Made by a program: the position numbers and the translations under genes
Assembly: GCF_001514285.1 (NCBI RefSeq)
Contig: NZ_KQ949023.1
Coordinates: 558,001-622,000, forward strand
Length of the DNA stretch: 64,000 bases
Origin: Streptomyces sp. DSM 15324
GTDB lineage: Bacteria > Actinomycetota > Actinomycetes > Streptomycetales > Streptomycetaceae
Reading direction: 5' to 3'
The notes under the pieces: generated by a model
Database searches by the model: none
The model's input: only the letters and a program-made list of their open reading frames with translations
What the model was told of the DNA's origin: nothing
Shown: piece by piece, positions 1-9,299 of the stretch
How positions within the stretch are numbered: position 1 is the stretch's first letter
Layout of the letters: each line of letters begins with the position of its first letter

Positions 1-2
1 CC

Positions 3-149
3 CGCACCTCACTCGACGTCCTCCTCTCCGAGCTCACCGGGCACGTCATCGACGTCCGTCAGCAGGACCCCACGGCCCCGGCCGGCAAGGCCTCCGGCTT
101 CGAGCAGGCCCTGGCCTCGGTGCTCGACCGACAGGACGGCGTGGCATAA
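3..149 (+). CDS. C-terminal end of a truncated upstream gene
   Basis: The window opens inside a coding frame that reads through to TAA at 147-149 with strong third-position GC bias. The visible 48 residues end in LASVLDRQDGVA and carry no motif I recognise. The next gene is a glycerophosphotransferase-like protein on the same strand, so this may be the tail of another surface-polymer gene, for instance a nucleotidyltransferase. That is inference from position only. The 5' part lies outside the window. Confidence 0.55.
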   Translation, partial: RTSLDVLLSELTGHVIDVRQQDPTAPAGKASGFEQALASVLDRQDGVA

Positions 150-306
150 TCAACCGCAAATAGCCATCGAATTTCAGGCCTCTGTGGCTCCCTGTTTACG
201 GAGAATTCACAGAGGCCTGAAGCGTAAGAATCCCGAAACCTTCACAAAGGACCTTCCGGACTTTTCGGCTTCTATGACCGGCACCCCTCCCAGAGCAGGT
301 TTCTCC

Positions 307-2397
307 GTGATATCCACTGCCATTCGCGTGGCCCGGGTGGGCAGCGCGGCCGAACTGGCCGCGGCGGTCCTCATGATGCTGGGTTACCCCGGCCTCATGC
401 TGGCCGCGCTCGTCCCGAGCACCCCCGCCTTCGCCGCCGCGGCCGCCGTCACGTACCTGGCGGACCTCTATCTCCACCGCAAGGGCACCTACCTCATCAG
501 CCTGCTGAACAAGGTGAGGGCCGGCCTGTCCACCCGGTTCCTGGTCCGCGAGCTGCTGCTGATCCTGCTGCTGGCCCGGCTCGACCTGTCGGAGGAGCCG
601 GTCTTCTACGCGGCGATCGCCTGCTTCACGGTCTTCTTCGGTCTCCAGGCCCCGCACGGCGCCCTGGTCACCCTGATCGGCAAGCGCCGCCAGATGCCGG
701 TCGTGACCCGCAACGTCGACCTGGCCTCCCGGCTGACCGTCCCGGACGCCCCGCCGCGCGCGCTGCTGGCCGGGGCCGGGGAGAAGATGCTCCACCTGGA
801 CCTGGCGGCCATGGCCGGCCTGCTCGTCTGGGCCCTCACCGGCGTCGACCTCGCCGGTTACGCGGGCGTCGCCGTGACCACGGTCCTCGGCGCGCTGTAC
901 GTGGCCCTGCTGGTGCCGCACCTGCGCGCCCGCCGGCTGCCGCCGAAGCCCGACAAGGTGCTGTCCACGGTGAGCGCCTGGCTGCGCGAGTACCGCCCGG
1001 AGACGGTGCTGTACTTCTCCGGCTCCAAGGAGTCCGCCTACCAGGTCAACATGTGGCTGGAGACCATGGAGCAGCTGGACAGCCGGCCGCTCATCATCCT
1101 GCGTGAGCGCCCCGTCCTGGAGCGGATGGCGCCCACGACGGTTCCCGTCATCTGCGTGCCCGGGGGGGTGCACCTGATGAACATGGACCTCTCCATGGTG
1201 CGGGTCACGCTGTACGCCGCGAACGTCGGCAAGAACATCCACATGCTGCGCGTGCCCACCATGAAGCACGTCTTCATCGGTCACGGCGACAGCGACAAGC
1301 TCGCCAGCGTCAACCCGTTCAGCAAGGTGTACGACGAGGTGTGGACCGCCGGCCGGGCCGGCCGCGACCGCTACGCCATCGCCGACGTCGGCATCCGCGA
1401 CGAGGACATTGTCGAGGTCGGCCGCCCGCAGCTCGCGCCCATCAGGACCTGGGAGGGGGCGCCTGCCGACCGCATCCCGACCGTGCTGTACGCGCCCACC
1501 TGGGAGGGCTGGGACGACAACCCCGGCAACACCTCCCTCCTGCTGGCCGGCGAGAACATCGTGAAGAAGCTGATCGCCGCCGAGCCCCCGGTCCGCGTGC
1601 TGTACAAGCCGCACCCGTTCACGGGCACCCGCAGCGCCGCCGCCGGGGCGGCGCACCGCCGGATCACCGCGCTCATCAAGAAGGCCGCCGAGCAGCGCGC
1701 CGGCGACTCGCGCTTCCGGGGCGACGCCGCCGCCCAGGCCGCGGCGAAGGCCGAGCTGACCCGTCTCAAGGCCCGCCTCGAGGACCTCTCGCTTGCCTTC
1801 GACGAGAAGGCCGACGAAGCGGTGACCAGCCGCGACGGCATCGTCGACATCCGCAAGCACGAGGAGGCGGCCCGGCTGCGCGCCGAGTGGAACGACGCCT
1901 ACTGGCGGAGCTTCCCCGACTTCGAGCACCGGGTGATCACCGGCGTCGAACCGCGCCTGTACGACTGCTTCAACGCCGCCGAGGCGATGGTCTCCGACAT
2001 CTCCAGCGTCGTCTCCGACTTCATCGCGAGCGGCAAGCCGTACGCCGTCACGGACTCCGCGCAGCTGGGCGCGGAGGAGTTCCGGCGGCAGAACACCGCG
2101 GTGCGCGCGGCGGTGATCCTCACCAACTCCGCCGACGAGCTGGACCAGCTGCTCGGCGCGGTGCGCGACCCGGCCGCCGACGCGCTGGCCCAGGACCGCA
2201 AGGAGCTCAAGGAGTACCTGCTCGGCCCCGACGAGCCGACCTCCCTCGAGCAGTTCAACACCGCCGTCGCCGACCTCGCCCTCAAGGCGGAGGCCCGCAA
2301 TGTCGGCCAGGCCACCCGGGCCGCCGCGGCGGAGGGCGCGGCCGGCGCGGCGCCCGGTGACGGCGCGGAACTGACCAAGGGTGTTACGGCCGGCTGA
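307..2397 (+). CDS. CDP-glycerol:poly(glycerophosphate) glycerophosphotransferase-like membrane protein
   Basis: This 696-residue protein belongs to the TagF/TarF-like glycerophosphotransferase family, which transfers glycerol phosphate from CDP-glycerol onto wall teichoic acid chains at the inner face of the membrane. The first 210 residues hold several hydrophobic segments, so the enzyme is probably an integral membrane protein rather than a peripheral one. The catalytic half shows the family signatures FIGHGDSDK, VLYAPTWEGW, VLYKPHPFTG and SDISSVVSDF. An alanine/lysine-rich insertion lies between the last two. I chose GTG 307 because AGCAGG lies seven bases upstream. ATG 274 and GTG 184 are in-frame alternatives with poorer ribosome sites. 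A strong terminator follows, and surface-glycan genes lie downstream. Confidence 0.85.
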   Translation: MISTAIRVARVGSAAELAAAVLMMLGYPGLMLAALVPSTPAFAAAAAVTYLADLYLHRKGTYLISLLNKVRAGLSTRFLVRELLLILLLARLDLSEEPVFYAAIACFTVFFGLQAPHGALVTLIGKRRQMPVVTRNVDLASRLTVPDAPPRALLAGAGEKMLHLDLAAMAGLLVWALTGVDLAGYAGVAVTTVLGALYVALLVPHLRARRLPPKPDKVLSTVSAWLREYRPETVLYFSGSKESAYQVNMWLETMEQLDSRPLIILRERPVLERMAPTTVPVICVPGGVHLMNMDLSMVRVTLYAANVGKNIHMLRVPTMKHVFIGHGDSDKLASVNPFSKVYDEVWTAGRAGRDRYAIADVGIRDEDIVEVGRPQLAPIRTWEGAPADRIPTVLYAPTWEGWDDNPGNTSLLLAGENIVKKLIAAEPPVRVLYKPHPFTGTRSAAAGAAHRRITALIKKAAEQRAGDSRFRGDAAAQAAAKAELTRLKARLEDLSLAFDEKADEAVTSRDGIVDIRKHEEAARLRAEWNDAYWRSFPDFEHRVITGVEPRLYDCFNAAEAMVSDISSVVSDFIASGKPYAVTDSAQLGAEEFRRQNTAVRAAVILTNSADELDQLLGAVRDPAADALAQDRKELKEYLLGPDEPTSLEQFNTAVADLALKAEARNVGQATRAAAAEGAAGAAPGDGAELTKGVTAG

Positions 2398-2410
2398 CGG
2401 GCGTGTGACG

Positions 2411-2454
2411 AAGGGCCCGGCCCCCGGGAGGCATTCTCCGGGGGCCGGGCCCTT
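2411..2454 (+). terminator. Intrinsic terminator after the glycerophosphotransferase gene
   Basis: Bases 2411-2427 and 2438-2454 form a perfect 17-bp GC-rich stem with a 10-nt loop. A run of five T lies at about 2459-2463, so this is a canonical Rho-independent terminator. Confidence 0.92.
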
Positions 2455-2572
2455 CGGGTTTTTGTGATGTGGAACACCTTCGGGAACCGGGACAACCCCT
2501 TCACGGGGCCGACCGTCTATGGGGTTGCTGGAACATGGAACAAAGGCAACCGTTGCGTGATGAGAGGGAAAA

Positions 2573-3802
2573 GTGACTCGTGCGCAGCCTGACGTCACGG
2601 TGATCATCGGGGCGTACGAAGCGATGCCGTATCTGGTCGAGTGCCTCGCGTCGGTCGAGGCACAGACCCTGGACCCCGCGCGGATCGAGGTCGTCGCCGT
2701 CGACGACGGCTCCCGGGACGGCACCGGGGAGTACCTGGAGGAGTTCGCCGCCCGCGCCCCCATGCCGGTCACCGTGATCCGCCAGGAGAACTCCGGCGGG
2801 CCCAGCGGCCCGCGCAACGTCGGGCTGGAGAGGGCCACCGGACGGTACGTGTTCTTCCTCGACGCCGACGACCGGCTCGGCGCGGAGGCGCTGGAGCGGA
2901 TGGTCGCCCTGGCCGACCGCAACGGCACCGACGTCTGCCTCGGCCGGGTCGAGGGCGTCAACCGCAAGGCGCCGCGCTCGATGTGGGGCCGGAACGAGGA
3001 CCGTACGGACGTCTTCTCCTCCAACATCAAGTTCACGCTCAGCGCCCAGAAGCTGTTCCGCCGCGCCCTGCTGGAGCGCCATCACATGCGTTTCGACGAG
3101 TCCCTGTGGACCGGCGAGGACGCGCTGTTCACGATGGAGGCCTATCTGCGGGCCGACGGCGTCTCGATCGTCGCCGACTACACCTGCTACTACCTGGTGG
3201 GCCGCGACGACGGCAAGCACGTGACCAAGAGCGGCGGTTACCAGCTGCGCTTCGACTCCGCGCGGGCCCTCATGGGCCTGCTGGAGCGGATGGTCCCGCC
3301 CGGCCCGAAGCGGGACGTGCTCATGGTCCGGCCCTTCCAGGTCACGCTGCTGCCGCAGTTCGGCCCGGTGTTCCTCCGGCAGGACGAGGAGATCCGGCGC
3401 ACCAAGTTCGAGATGGCCGAGCCGCTGATGGACGCCTACTGGAACGAGGGCGTCGCCCAGCGGCTGACGGTCCAGGAGCGGCTGCGGCTCCAGCTGGTCG
3501 CCATGCGGCGCCCGGACCTCCTGGTGGACGTCCTGGAGTTCCTCAAGGCCAAGCGCGAGCCCACGCCCGTCCTGAAGAAGGGCGGCAGCCAGCTCTATCT
3601 GGCCTACCCCGGCTACCGCTCCCGCAAGGACGGCGTCCCTGACCGCGTCTACCTCGCCGAACCGCGCGAGGCGAAGGCCTACCCGGGCTGGCGCCAGACC
3701 CCCGCCGAGACGTTCCTGCGCGGCGCGACCCGCAAGGTGCGGCGCCGGCTGGGACGGCTGAGGAGGCGGGTGCGCGGGCCGCGTGGCCGGCTGGCCGCCT
3801 GA
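2573..3802 (+). CDS. Family 2 glycosyltransferase
   Basis: This 409-residue protein has an N-terminal GT-A fold: VTVIIGAYEA, then VDDGSRDGT for nucleotide-sugar binding, NSGGPSGPRNVG, and FFLDADD carrying the metal-binding DxD. About 200 C-terminal residues have no recognised domain and end in a very basic Arg-rich tail (from about residue 385) that could contact the membrane or nucleic acid. No membrane segment is evident. GTG 2573 is preceded by GAGAGGG at a good distance. It probably adds sugars to a wall or capsule polymer together with its neighbours. Acceptor and donor cannot be read from the sequence. It converges on the pyruvyl transferase gene with 15 bp between them. Confidence 0.9.
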   Translation: MTRAQPDVTVIIGAYEAMPYLVECLASVEAQTLDPARIEVVAVDDGSRDGTGEYLEEFAARAPMPVTVIRQENSGGPSGPRNVGLERATGRYVFFLDADDRLGAEALERMVALADRNGTDVCLGRVEGVNRKAPRSMWGRNEDRTDVFSSNIKFTLSAQKLFRRALLERHHMRFDESLWTGEDALFTMEAYLRADGVSIVADYTCYYLVGRDDGKHVTKSGGYQLRFDSARALMGLLERMVPPGPKRDVLMVRPFQVTLLPQFGPVFLRQDEEIRRTKFEMAEPLMDAYWNEGVAQRLTVQERLRLQLVAMRRPDLLVDVLEFLKAKREPTPVLKKGGSQLYLAYPGYRSRKDGVPDRVYLAEPREAKAYPGWRQTPAETFLRGATRKVRRRLGRLRRRVRGPRGRLAA

Positions 3803-3817
3803 GCGCCCCCCGGGTCC

Positions 3818-5239
3818 TCACTTGGAGGGCTTCAACGCCCTGCCCATCACCCGGCGCGCCCTGCGGTACATCGAGGGCGTCGGGACCGCCTTGGCAGCGG
3901 CCTTGGCGGCCGCCTTGGCCCCCGCCCGGGACTTCGCCAGCTCCCGCTGCAACTGGGTGTTGTGGGTGTCCAGTTCGGTGATGCGCTGCTGGAGCCAGCC
4001 GAACCGGCTCGTCAGCGAGGCGGGGTCCGCGTCGATCCACGGGCGCACCCCCTCCGGGAAGCGCAGGGCACGCAGCCGCTCGTCGAAGGCCTTGCCGCCG
4101 TCGCCGTGCGTGAAGGTGTTCTCCAGCCCGTTCTTGTCCAGGAACGCGGTGAACCGGTCGAAGCGCTCCTGGTGGTTGCCGGTCAGCGCGCTGAAGTCGG
4201 CCTCCTCGTACAGCTCGGCCGGGTCGAGGTCGGCGGGCACCTCGCTCAGCAGCCGGTGCGGTATCTCGAAGTAGCGGCACAGCTCCAGCGTGCGCGAGTC
4301 GAAGGCCAGCACGGTGGCCGGCGTGCCCGCCAGCAGGGCGGCGATGTTGCCGTGGATGCGCGAGCCGAAGGAGTAGTCGAACTCCTTCAGGTCGTCGATC
4401 CAGGTGACCGGGTCGATGTACACCCGGACCTTGTCCTCCCGGTACATCGGGTGGTCGGGGTGGGTGGGCATCTCGCGGATCCGGCCGGCCGGGGAGTCGG
4501 TGTCGCGCCAGTGCAGCTGGCGGGCGTCGGTCAGGTTCTGCCCGATGTAGCGCAGGTGGGGGTAGTTCGCGTGGGCCCGGCCGATGATCCTGCCGAGGCC
4601 GGCGCGCACCGCGGTGTGCGAGCCGTTGGTGGAGATCCTCGACTCGGGGGTGATGGCCGCGGCCCTCTTGGTCACCTCGAGCCGCTCGCCGTGCAGGAAC
4701 AGCGACGGGCAGCCGATGATCTCGACGTCCTTGAAACCCAGGTCGGTGAGGTACTTGGCGGTGAACTCGCCCCGTACGCCGATGGAGGCGCTGTGGTCCA
4801 GCACCGCGGAGACGAACTCCCGCACGGTGGACTCCATGGACTTCAGCCGCGCCGGGTCGTTGTCCAGGCCGGCCTGGGCGCCGACGCCGACCACCACGAC
4901 CGGGATCTTCAGCTTCGAGATCAGCTGCGTCAGCCGCTTGAGCGGACCCTCGAACGTCGGCCGGAAGGCGTTGGCCAGCGGTACGACGAACGCGTCGTAC
5001 TCCTCGTTGATCCGCCCCGCGGCACTGACCTGGGTCGCGATGCCGTTGGAGACCACCTCCGTGCTGCCGGGCACACTGAGGATCTTGTGCGTGGCGTCGC
5101 TGAAGATCAGATTGCCGGAGTTGGTGGCAAAGACGTCGCGGTGGAGGGCTTCCTCGACGGGCACCACGTCGAAGGGGCTCTTCCCCGACCTGAGGAGTAT
5201 GCGCTTCACAGGGCGAACTGTAGGTGACACAAACTTCAA
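3818..5239 (-). CDS. Polysaccharide pyruvyl transferase family protein
   Basis: This is a protein of about 473 residues of the CsaB/WcaK-like pyruvyl transferase superfamily, which puts ketal-linked pyruvate on surface glycans using phosphoenolpyruvate. Supporting segments are VVVVGVGAQAGLDND near residue 115, IIGCPSLFLHG near 185, and DYSFGSRIHGNIAALLAGTPA near 295, the most typical family signature. The C-terminal 45 residues are an Ala/Lys-rich, probably helical tail. The longest frame starts with TTG at 5239. GTG 5230 and GTG 5209 are alternatives, and none has a convincing ribosome site. It may modify the polymer made by the neighbouring transferases (inference). Confidence 0.82.
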   Translation of the reverse strand: MKFVSPTVRPVKRILLRSGKSPFDVVPVEEALHRDVFATNSGNLIFSDATHKILSVPGSTEVVSNGIATQVSAAGRINEEYDAFVVPLANAFRPTFEGPLKRLTQLISKLKIPVVVVGVGAQAGLDNDPARLKSMESTVREFVSAVLDHSASIGVRGEFTAKYLTDLGFKDVEIIGCPSLFLHGERLEVTKRAAAITPESRISTNGSHTAVRAGLGRIIGRAHANYPHLRYIGQNLTDARQLHWRDTDSPAGRIREMPTHPDHPMYREDKVRVYIDPVTWIDDLKEFDYSFGSRIHGNIAALLAGTPATVLAFDSRTLELCRYFEIPHRLLSEVPADLDPAELYEEADFSALTGNHQERFDRFTAFLDKNGLENTFTHGDGGKAFDERLRALRFPEGVRPWIDADPASLTSRFGWLQQRITELDTHNTQLQRELAKSRAGAKAAAKAAAKAVPTPSMYRRARRVMGRALKPSK

Positions 5240-5423
5240 AATAAATTTGTAATCCCTTCAGTTTCTCTGTGGAACCAGGGCAACCTTTTTGCCGTCGGCG
5301 AAGCGTGACGGAGCGACTACGGAGGGGAACTGTCCGGGGAGTGGAACTCGCGCGCGGCCCCGGGGCGCGTTCGCGTAGATTGCGTAAGGAGTGGGACAGC
5401 CGCGCGAGGGGACGAAGAACAAG

Positions 5424-6551
5424 GTGGCAGGCGCAAGGCAGGCCGTGGGCGAAGCCCGCAGGATCGTCGTCAAGGTGGGCTCCTCGTCGCTGACCACGGC
5501 CGCCGGAGGACTGGACGCCGACCGCGTCGACGCCCTCGTGGACGTCCTCGCCAAGAGCCGCAGCGGCGGCGAACGTGAGATTGTCCTCGTTTCCTCGGGC
5601 GCCATCGCCGCCGGCCTCGCCCCGCTGGGCCTGCGCCGCCGCCCCCGCGACCTGGCCCGCCAGCAGGCCGCCGCCAGCGTCGGCCAGGGCCTCCTCGTCG
5701 CCCGCTACACCGCCTCCTTCGCCCGCTACTCCGTGCGCGTCGGACAGGTGCTGCTGACCAGCGACGACATGAGCCGCCGCGCCCACCACCGCAACGCCTC
5801 GCGCACCCTCGACAAGCTGCTCGCGATGGGCGCGTTCCCCATCGTCAACGAGAACGACACCGTCGCCACCGACGAGATCCGCTTCGGCGACAACGACCGC
5901 CTCGCCGCGCTCGTCGCCCATCTCGTCCACGCCGACCTGCTGGTGCTCCTGTCCGACGTCGACGGCGTCTACGACGGCGACCCCAGCAGGCCGGGCACCT
6001 CCCGGATCGCCGAGGTGCGCGGCCCCGAGGACCTCGCGCACGTCGAGATCGGCAGTGCCGGCAAGGCCGGCGTCGGCACCGGCGGCATGGTCACCAAGGT
6101 CGAGGCGGCCCGCATCGCGACCGGCGCCGGCATCCCCGTGGTCCTCACCAGCGCCGTGCACGCCGCCGACGCCCTCGCCGGCAACGACACCGGCACCTAC
6201 TTCCACCCCACCGGCAAGCGCTCCGCCGACCGGCTGCTCTGGCTCCAGCACGCCTCCACCCCGCAGGGCTCGCTCACCCTGGACGACGGCGCGGTGCGCG
6301 CGGTCGTCGAGCGGCGCACGTCGCTGCTGCCCGCGGGGATCGCCGGCGTCGAGGGCGAGTTCAGCGCGGGCGACCCCGTCGAACTGCGCGACACCGCCGG
6401 CCACGCGGTGGCCCGTGGCCTCGTCAACTTCGACGCCAAGGAGATCCCCCGGCTGATCGGGCGGTCCACCCACGAGCTGGCGCGCGAGCTGGGCGCGGAG
6501 TACGAACGGGAGGTCGTCCACCGCGACGACCTGGTGATCCTGCACCCCTGA
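5424..6551 (+). CDS. proB: Glutamate 5-kinase
   Basis: ProB phosphorylates L-glutamate to glutamyl 5-phosphate with ATP, the first step of proline synthesis in the cytosol. The amino acid kinase domain begins at RRIVVKVGSSSL and continues with VLVSSGAIAAG, PIVNENDTV, FGDNDRLAA, LLSDVDGVY and GKAGVGTGGM. A PUA domain occupies the last 90 or so residues. At 375 residues it has the usual length. GTG 5424 puts the kinase motif close to the N-terminus as in relatives. GTG 5391 is in frame and lies nine bases after a possible -10 (TAGATT, 5376-5381), so a start 11 codons earlier is possible. proA follows after one intervening gene. Confidence 0.95.
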   Translation: MAGARQAVGEARRIVVKVGSSSLTTAAGGLDADRVDALVDVLAKSRSGGEREIVLVSSGAIAAGLAPLGLRRRPRDLARQQAAASVGQGLLVARYTASFARYSVRVGQVLLTSDDMSRRAHHRNASRTLDKLLAMGAFPIVNENDTVATDEIRFGDNDRLAALVAHLVHADLLVLLSDVDGVYDGDPSRPGTSRIAEVRGPEDLAHVEIGSAGKAGVGTGGMVTKVEAARIATGAGIPVVLTSAVHAADALAGNDTGTYFHPTGKRSADRLLWLQHASTPQGSLTLDDGAVRAVVERRTSLLPAGIAGVEGEFSAGDPVELRDTAGHAVARGLVNFDAKEIPRLIGRSTHELARELGAEYEREVVHRDDLVILHP

Positions 6552-6698
6552 GGCCGTCGAACGGCTGTCTGCGCAGCGCCCCGAACGGTCCGTACCGGTG
6601 GGGGACGTTCCGTGAAACCGCCCCAAGGACCCGTGCGGCCTGCTCAACTTTGTCTCAGGGAGACCAGCCGCACGAGCGCTGCGTATAAGGAGGCCGTC

Positions 6699-7154
6699 GT
6701 GAGACGAGTGCGCCCCGGGGTGGCAGCGGCGCGTGGCAGTACCGGCGCGGCGGGCGAGGAGCGCGCGCTGACCAGCGTGGCGGCGGGGGAGCGGTACGAG
6801 GAACCGGCCGAGCTGCCCCGGCTCTGGCATGTCACCCTCAGTGTCTCCGGCGAGGAGGCCCCGCTCGGGGAGGTCCGGCGCGCCCTCGAACAGCTCGCCC
6901 ACGACCATCCCTTCCTCCTGACCAGCCGCTACGCGGTCGATCACGCGGAGATCCGCTACTGGGAGGAGGCCCGCGACCTCCACGACGCCGCCGCCGTCGC
7001 GCTGCGCCTGTGGGGCGAGCACCGGCGCACCTCCCGGCTGCCGCCCTGGGAGATCGTCGGCCTCGAAGTGATCGACCGGGAGACCTACCACCAGCGCATC
7101 GCCGAGGGCTACGGCCCACGACCGGCCAGCCCGGTCGGCGTTCACCCCTTCTGA
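6699..7154 (+). CDS. Conserved hypothetical protein between proB and proA
   Basis: This is a 151-residue soluble protein with no signal peptide or membrane segment. GTG 6699 follows AAGGAGG at a five-base spacing, which decides the start over an upstream in-frame ATG. The central part ([13 protein letters not shown] to [20 protein letters not shown]) alternates strands and helices like a small alpha/beta domain. I recognise no catalytic motif. I recall that Streptomyces often carry a small gene of this type between proB and proA, but its function is unknown to me. The first 40 residues are low-complexity and probably disordered. Confidence 0.8.
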   Translation: MRRVRPGVAAARGSTGAAGEERALTSVAAGERYEEPAELPRLWHVTLSVSGEEAPLGEVRRALEQLAHDHPFLLTSRYAVDHAEIRYWEEARDLHDAAAVALRLWGEHRRTSRLPPWEIVGLEVIDRETYHQRIAEGYGPRPASPVGVHPF

Positions 7155-7243
7155 CCTCACCGTATGGGGCCGCCGCCCCTTGGGGGACGTCTCGGTGCTT
7201 GGGACGGCCCGTGGACGACCATGGCGCCCTCCGCCCGGCGCAC

Positions 7244-7249
7244 TACCCT
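7244..7249 (+). promoter_or_regulatory. Probable -10 element of proA
   Basis: TACCCT lies exactly six bases before the proA ATG, so a transcript from this promoter would start at or next to the start codon and be leaderless. No convincing -35 is visible. Confidence 0.5.
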
Positions 7250-7255
7250 TCCGGT

Positions 7256-8542
7256 ATGACCACGCTCTCCCCGTACGACGCCATGTCCCCGGTCACCCAG
7301 GCCGCCTACCGTGCCAAGGCCGCCGCCGCCGATATCGCGCCACTGCCCCGGGCCGCCAAGGACGACGCGCTGCTCGCCATCGCGGACGCGCTGGAGGTCC
7401 GTACGAGCGAGATCGTCGAGGCCAACGCCAAGGACATCGCCAAGGCCCGCGAGGCCGGCACCGCCGAGTCCGTCATCGACCGGCTGACCCTCACCCCGGA
7501 GCGGATCCGGGCCATCGCCTCCGACGTGCGGGACGTCGCCGCCCTGCCCGACCCGGTCGGCGAGGTCGTCCGCGGCTCCACCCTCCCCAACGGCATCGAC
7601 CTGCGCCAGGTCCGCGTCCCGCTGGGCGTCGTCGGCATCATCTACGAGGCCCGCCCGAACGTGACGGTGGACGCCGCCGCCCTCTGCCTGAAGTCCGGCA
7701 ACGCGGTCCTCCTGCGCGGCTCCGCCTCCGCCTACGAGTCCAACACCGCCCTCGTCCGGGTCCTGCGGGACGCCGTCGGCGGCGCCGGGCTGCCCGCCGA
7801 CGCCGTCCAACTGGTGCCCGGCGAGGGCCGGGAGTCCGTGCACGAGCTGATGCGGGCCCGCGGCCTGGTCGACGTCCTCATCCCGCGCGGCGGCGCCTCC
7901 CTCATCCGGACCGTGGTCATGGAGTCCAAGGTCCCCGTCATCGAGACCGGCACGGGCAACTGCCACGTCTACGTCGACGCCCACGCCGACATCGACATGG
8001 CCGTCGACATCCTGATCAACTCCAAGGCCCAGCGGGTCAGCGTCTGCAACGCCGCCGAGACCCTGCTGGTCCACCAGGACATCGCCGCGGAGTTCCTGCC
8101 CCGCGCCCTCGACGCCCTCGCCGAGGCCGGGGTCACCGTCCACGCCGACGACCGGGTGGCGGCGTACGCCAAGGACTCCAAGGCCACCGTCGTGGAGGCC
8201 ACCGCCGAGGACTGGGAGACCGAGTACCTCTCCTACGACATCGCCGCCGCCGTCGTCGACTCCCTGGACAAGGCCGTCGAGCACATCCGGCTGTGGACCT
8301 CCGGCCACACCGAGGCGATCGTCACCACCTCGCAGCAGGCGGCCCGCCGGTTCACCCAGCTGGTCGACTCCACCACGGTCACCGTGAACGCCTCCACCCG
8401 CTTCACCGACGGCGGCCAGTTCGGCTTCGGCGCGGAGATCGGCATCTCCACGCAGAAACTGCACGCCCGGGGCCCGATGGGCCTGCCGGAGCTGACCAGC
8501 ACCAAGTACATCGTCACCGGCGACGGACACGTGCGGCGCTGA
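7256..8542 (+). CDS. proA: Glutamate-5-semialdehyde dehydrogenase (gamma-glutamyl phosphate reductase)
   Basis: ProA reduces glutamyl 5-phosphate to glutamate semialdehyde with NADPH, the second step of proline synthesis. The 428-residue protein has the aldehyde dehydrogenase fold with [43 protein letters not shown], the catalytic cysteine in [11 protein letters not shown], and [14 protein letters not shown] near the end. Length and motifs are complete. There is no ribosome site before ATG 7256, but a -10-like hexamer sits six bases upstream, which fits leaderless expression independent of proB. Confidence 0.97.
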   Translation: MTTLSPYDAMSPVTQAAYRAKAAAADIAPLPRAAKDDALLAIADALEVRTSEIVEANAKDIAKAREAGTAESVIDRLTLTPERIRAIASDVRDVAALPDPVGEVVRGSTLPNGIDLRQVRVPLGVVGIIYEARPNVTVDAAALCLKSGNAVLLRGSASAYESNTALVRVLRDAVGGAGLPADAVQLVPGEGRESVHELMRARGLVDVLIPRGGASLIRTVVMESKVPVIETGTGNCHVYVDAHADIDMAVDILINSKAQRVSVCNAAETLLVHQDIAAEFLPRALDALAEAGVTVHADDRVAAYAKDSKATVVEATAEDWETEYLSYDIAAAVVDSLDKAVEHIRLWTSGHTEAIVTTSQQAARRFTQLVDSTTVTVNASTRFTDGGQFGFGAEIGISTQKLHARGPMGLPELTSTKYIVTGDGHVRR

Positions 8543-8623
8543 CCGCCGCGGGGGCGGCCGTGAGAGGCGTCTCATCCGGTGGACGAATTTCCCCGTCGCC
8601 TGCCCAAATTGACCCCCCAGGTC

Positions 8624-8629
8624 TACTCT
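8624..8629 (+). promoter_or_regulatory. Probable -10 element, leaderless promoter
   Basis: TACTCT is followed by six bases and then GTG 8636. This matches the arrangement before proA and before the gene at 9300. Confidence 0.45.
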
Positions 8630-8635
8630 GGATCC

Positions 8636-9199
8636 GTGCCGGAGGACGTGGGGGGCATGCCGTTCCCTGACGGCTGGGAGCCCGACGACGACCACGACCG
8701 CGGGGTGTCGGACGAAGAGTTCGCCTCCGTGGTCTTCGACGAGGCCTTCGTACGGGCGGCCGTGGTGCACGAGCCGTCCGCCGTGGAGCGCCTCCTGGCC
8801 GCCGCCGAGGCGAGAGCCGAGGCCGAGGCCCGCCGCGCCCGCGCGCGCCGCGACCGCTACGACGACGCCTACGGCTCCGACGGACCCGGCGATTTCGGCC
8901 ATGATCCGGACTTCGACGACCTGGACGACGACGACCCGGACGGCCACCACAGCCCCTTCGGGGCGTACGGCAGACAGATCCGCTGGCACCGCCCCGTCGC
9001 CTGGATGCTCGCCGTCGTGATGGGCGTCGGCATGGTCGCGCTGGCTTTCGCCGCGGTCTACCGGGGTTCCTCCTCCAGCAGCCGGGACCAGGTGCCGCCG
9101 CCCGCCTCGACCGGGCTGGAGCAGGGCGGGCCCGCGACACCCTCCGCCTCCCTCGACCAGTCCCGGCCTGCGGTCTCGGCCGTGCCCCGCACACCCTGA
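8636..9199 (+). CDS. Acidic single-pass membrane protein with SVVFDE motif
   Basis: This 187-residue protein has an acidic cytoplasmic N-terminal part, a helical Ala/Arg/Glu stretch, an Asp-rich run near residue 95, one membrane segment (WMLAVVMGVGMVALAFAAVY, about residues 122-141) and a Ser/Pro-rich C-terminal tail. The segment SVVFDEAFVRAA, near residue 28, recurs almost unchanged in the next gene product. No enzyme domain is visible. I recall, without being able to check, that proteins at this locus in S. coelicolor interact with the spore-wall machinery and teichoic acid attachment. The LCP gene at 12.8 kb fits that idea. GTG 8636 is chosen from the promoter spacing. Confidence 0.75.
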   Translation: MPEDVGGMPFPDGWEPDDDHDRGVSDEEFASVVFDEAFVRAAVVHEPSAVERLLAAAEARAEAEARRARARRDRYDDAYGSDGPGDFGHDPDFDDLDDDDPDGHHSPFGAYGRQIRWHRPVAWMLAVVMGVGMVALAFAAVYRGSSSSSRDQVPPPASTGLEQGGPATPSASLDQSRPAVSAVPRTP

Positions 9200-9287
9200 G
9201 GCCCGGCTCCGTCCGACCCGGCGAACCTGGTGAGAACCTGTCAGAACTTGTCGCGCAGCGGGGCGTTTACCCGAGCCCCGCGCGACC

Positions 9288-9293
9288 TACCCT
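9288..9293 (+). promoter_or_regulatory. Probable -10 element, leaderless promoter
   Basis: TACCCT lies six bases before ATG 9300, the same spacing as at proA, and there is no ribosome site in between. Confidence 0.5.
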
Positions 9294-9299
9294 GAAAGT

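Noticed and set aside
3543..7160. Open minus-strand frame of 1205 codons across proB
   Set aside because: It is the antisense of proB and of the polysaccharide pyruvyl transferase region in another frame, and it has no recognisable domain.
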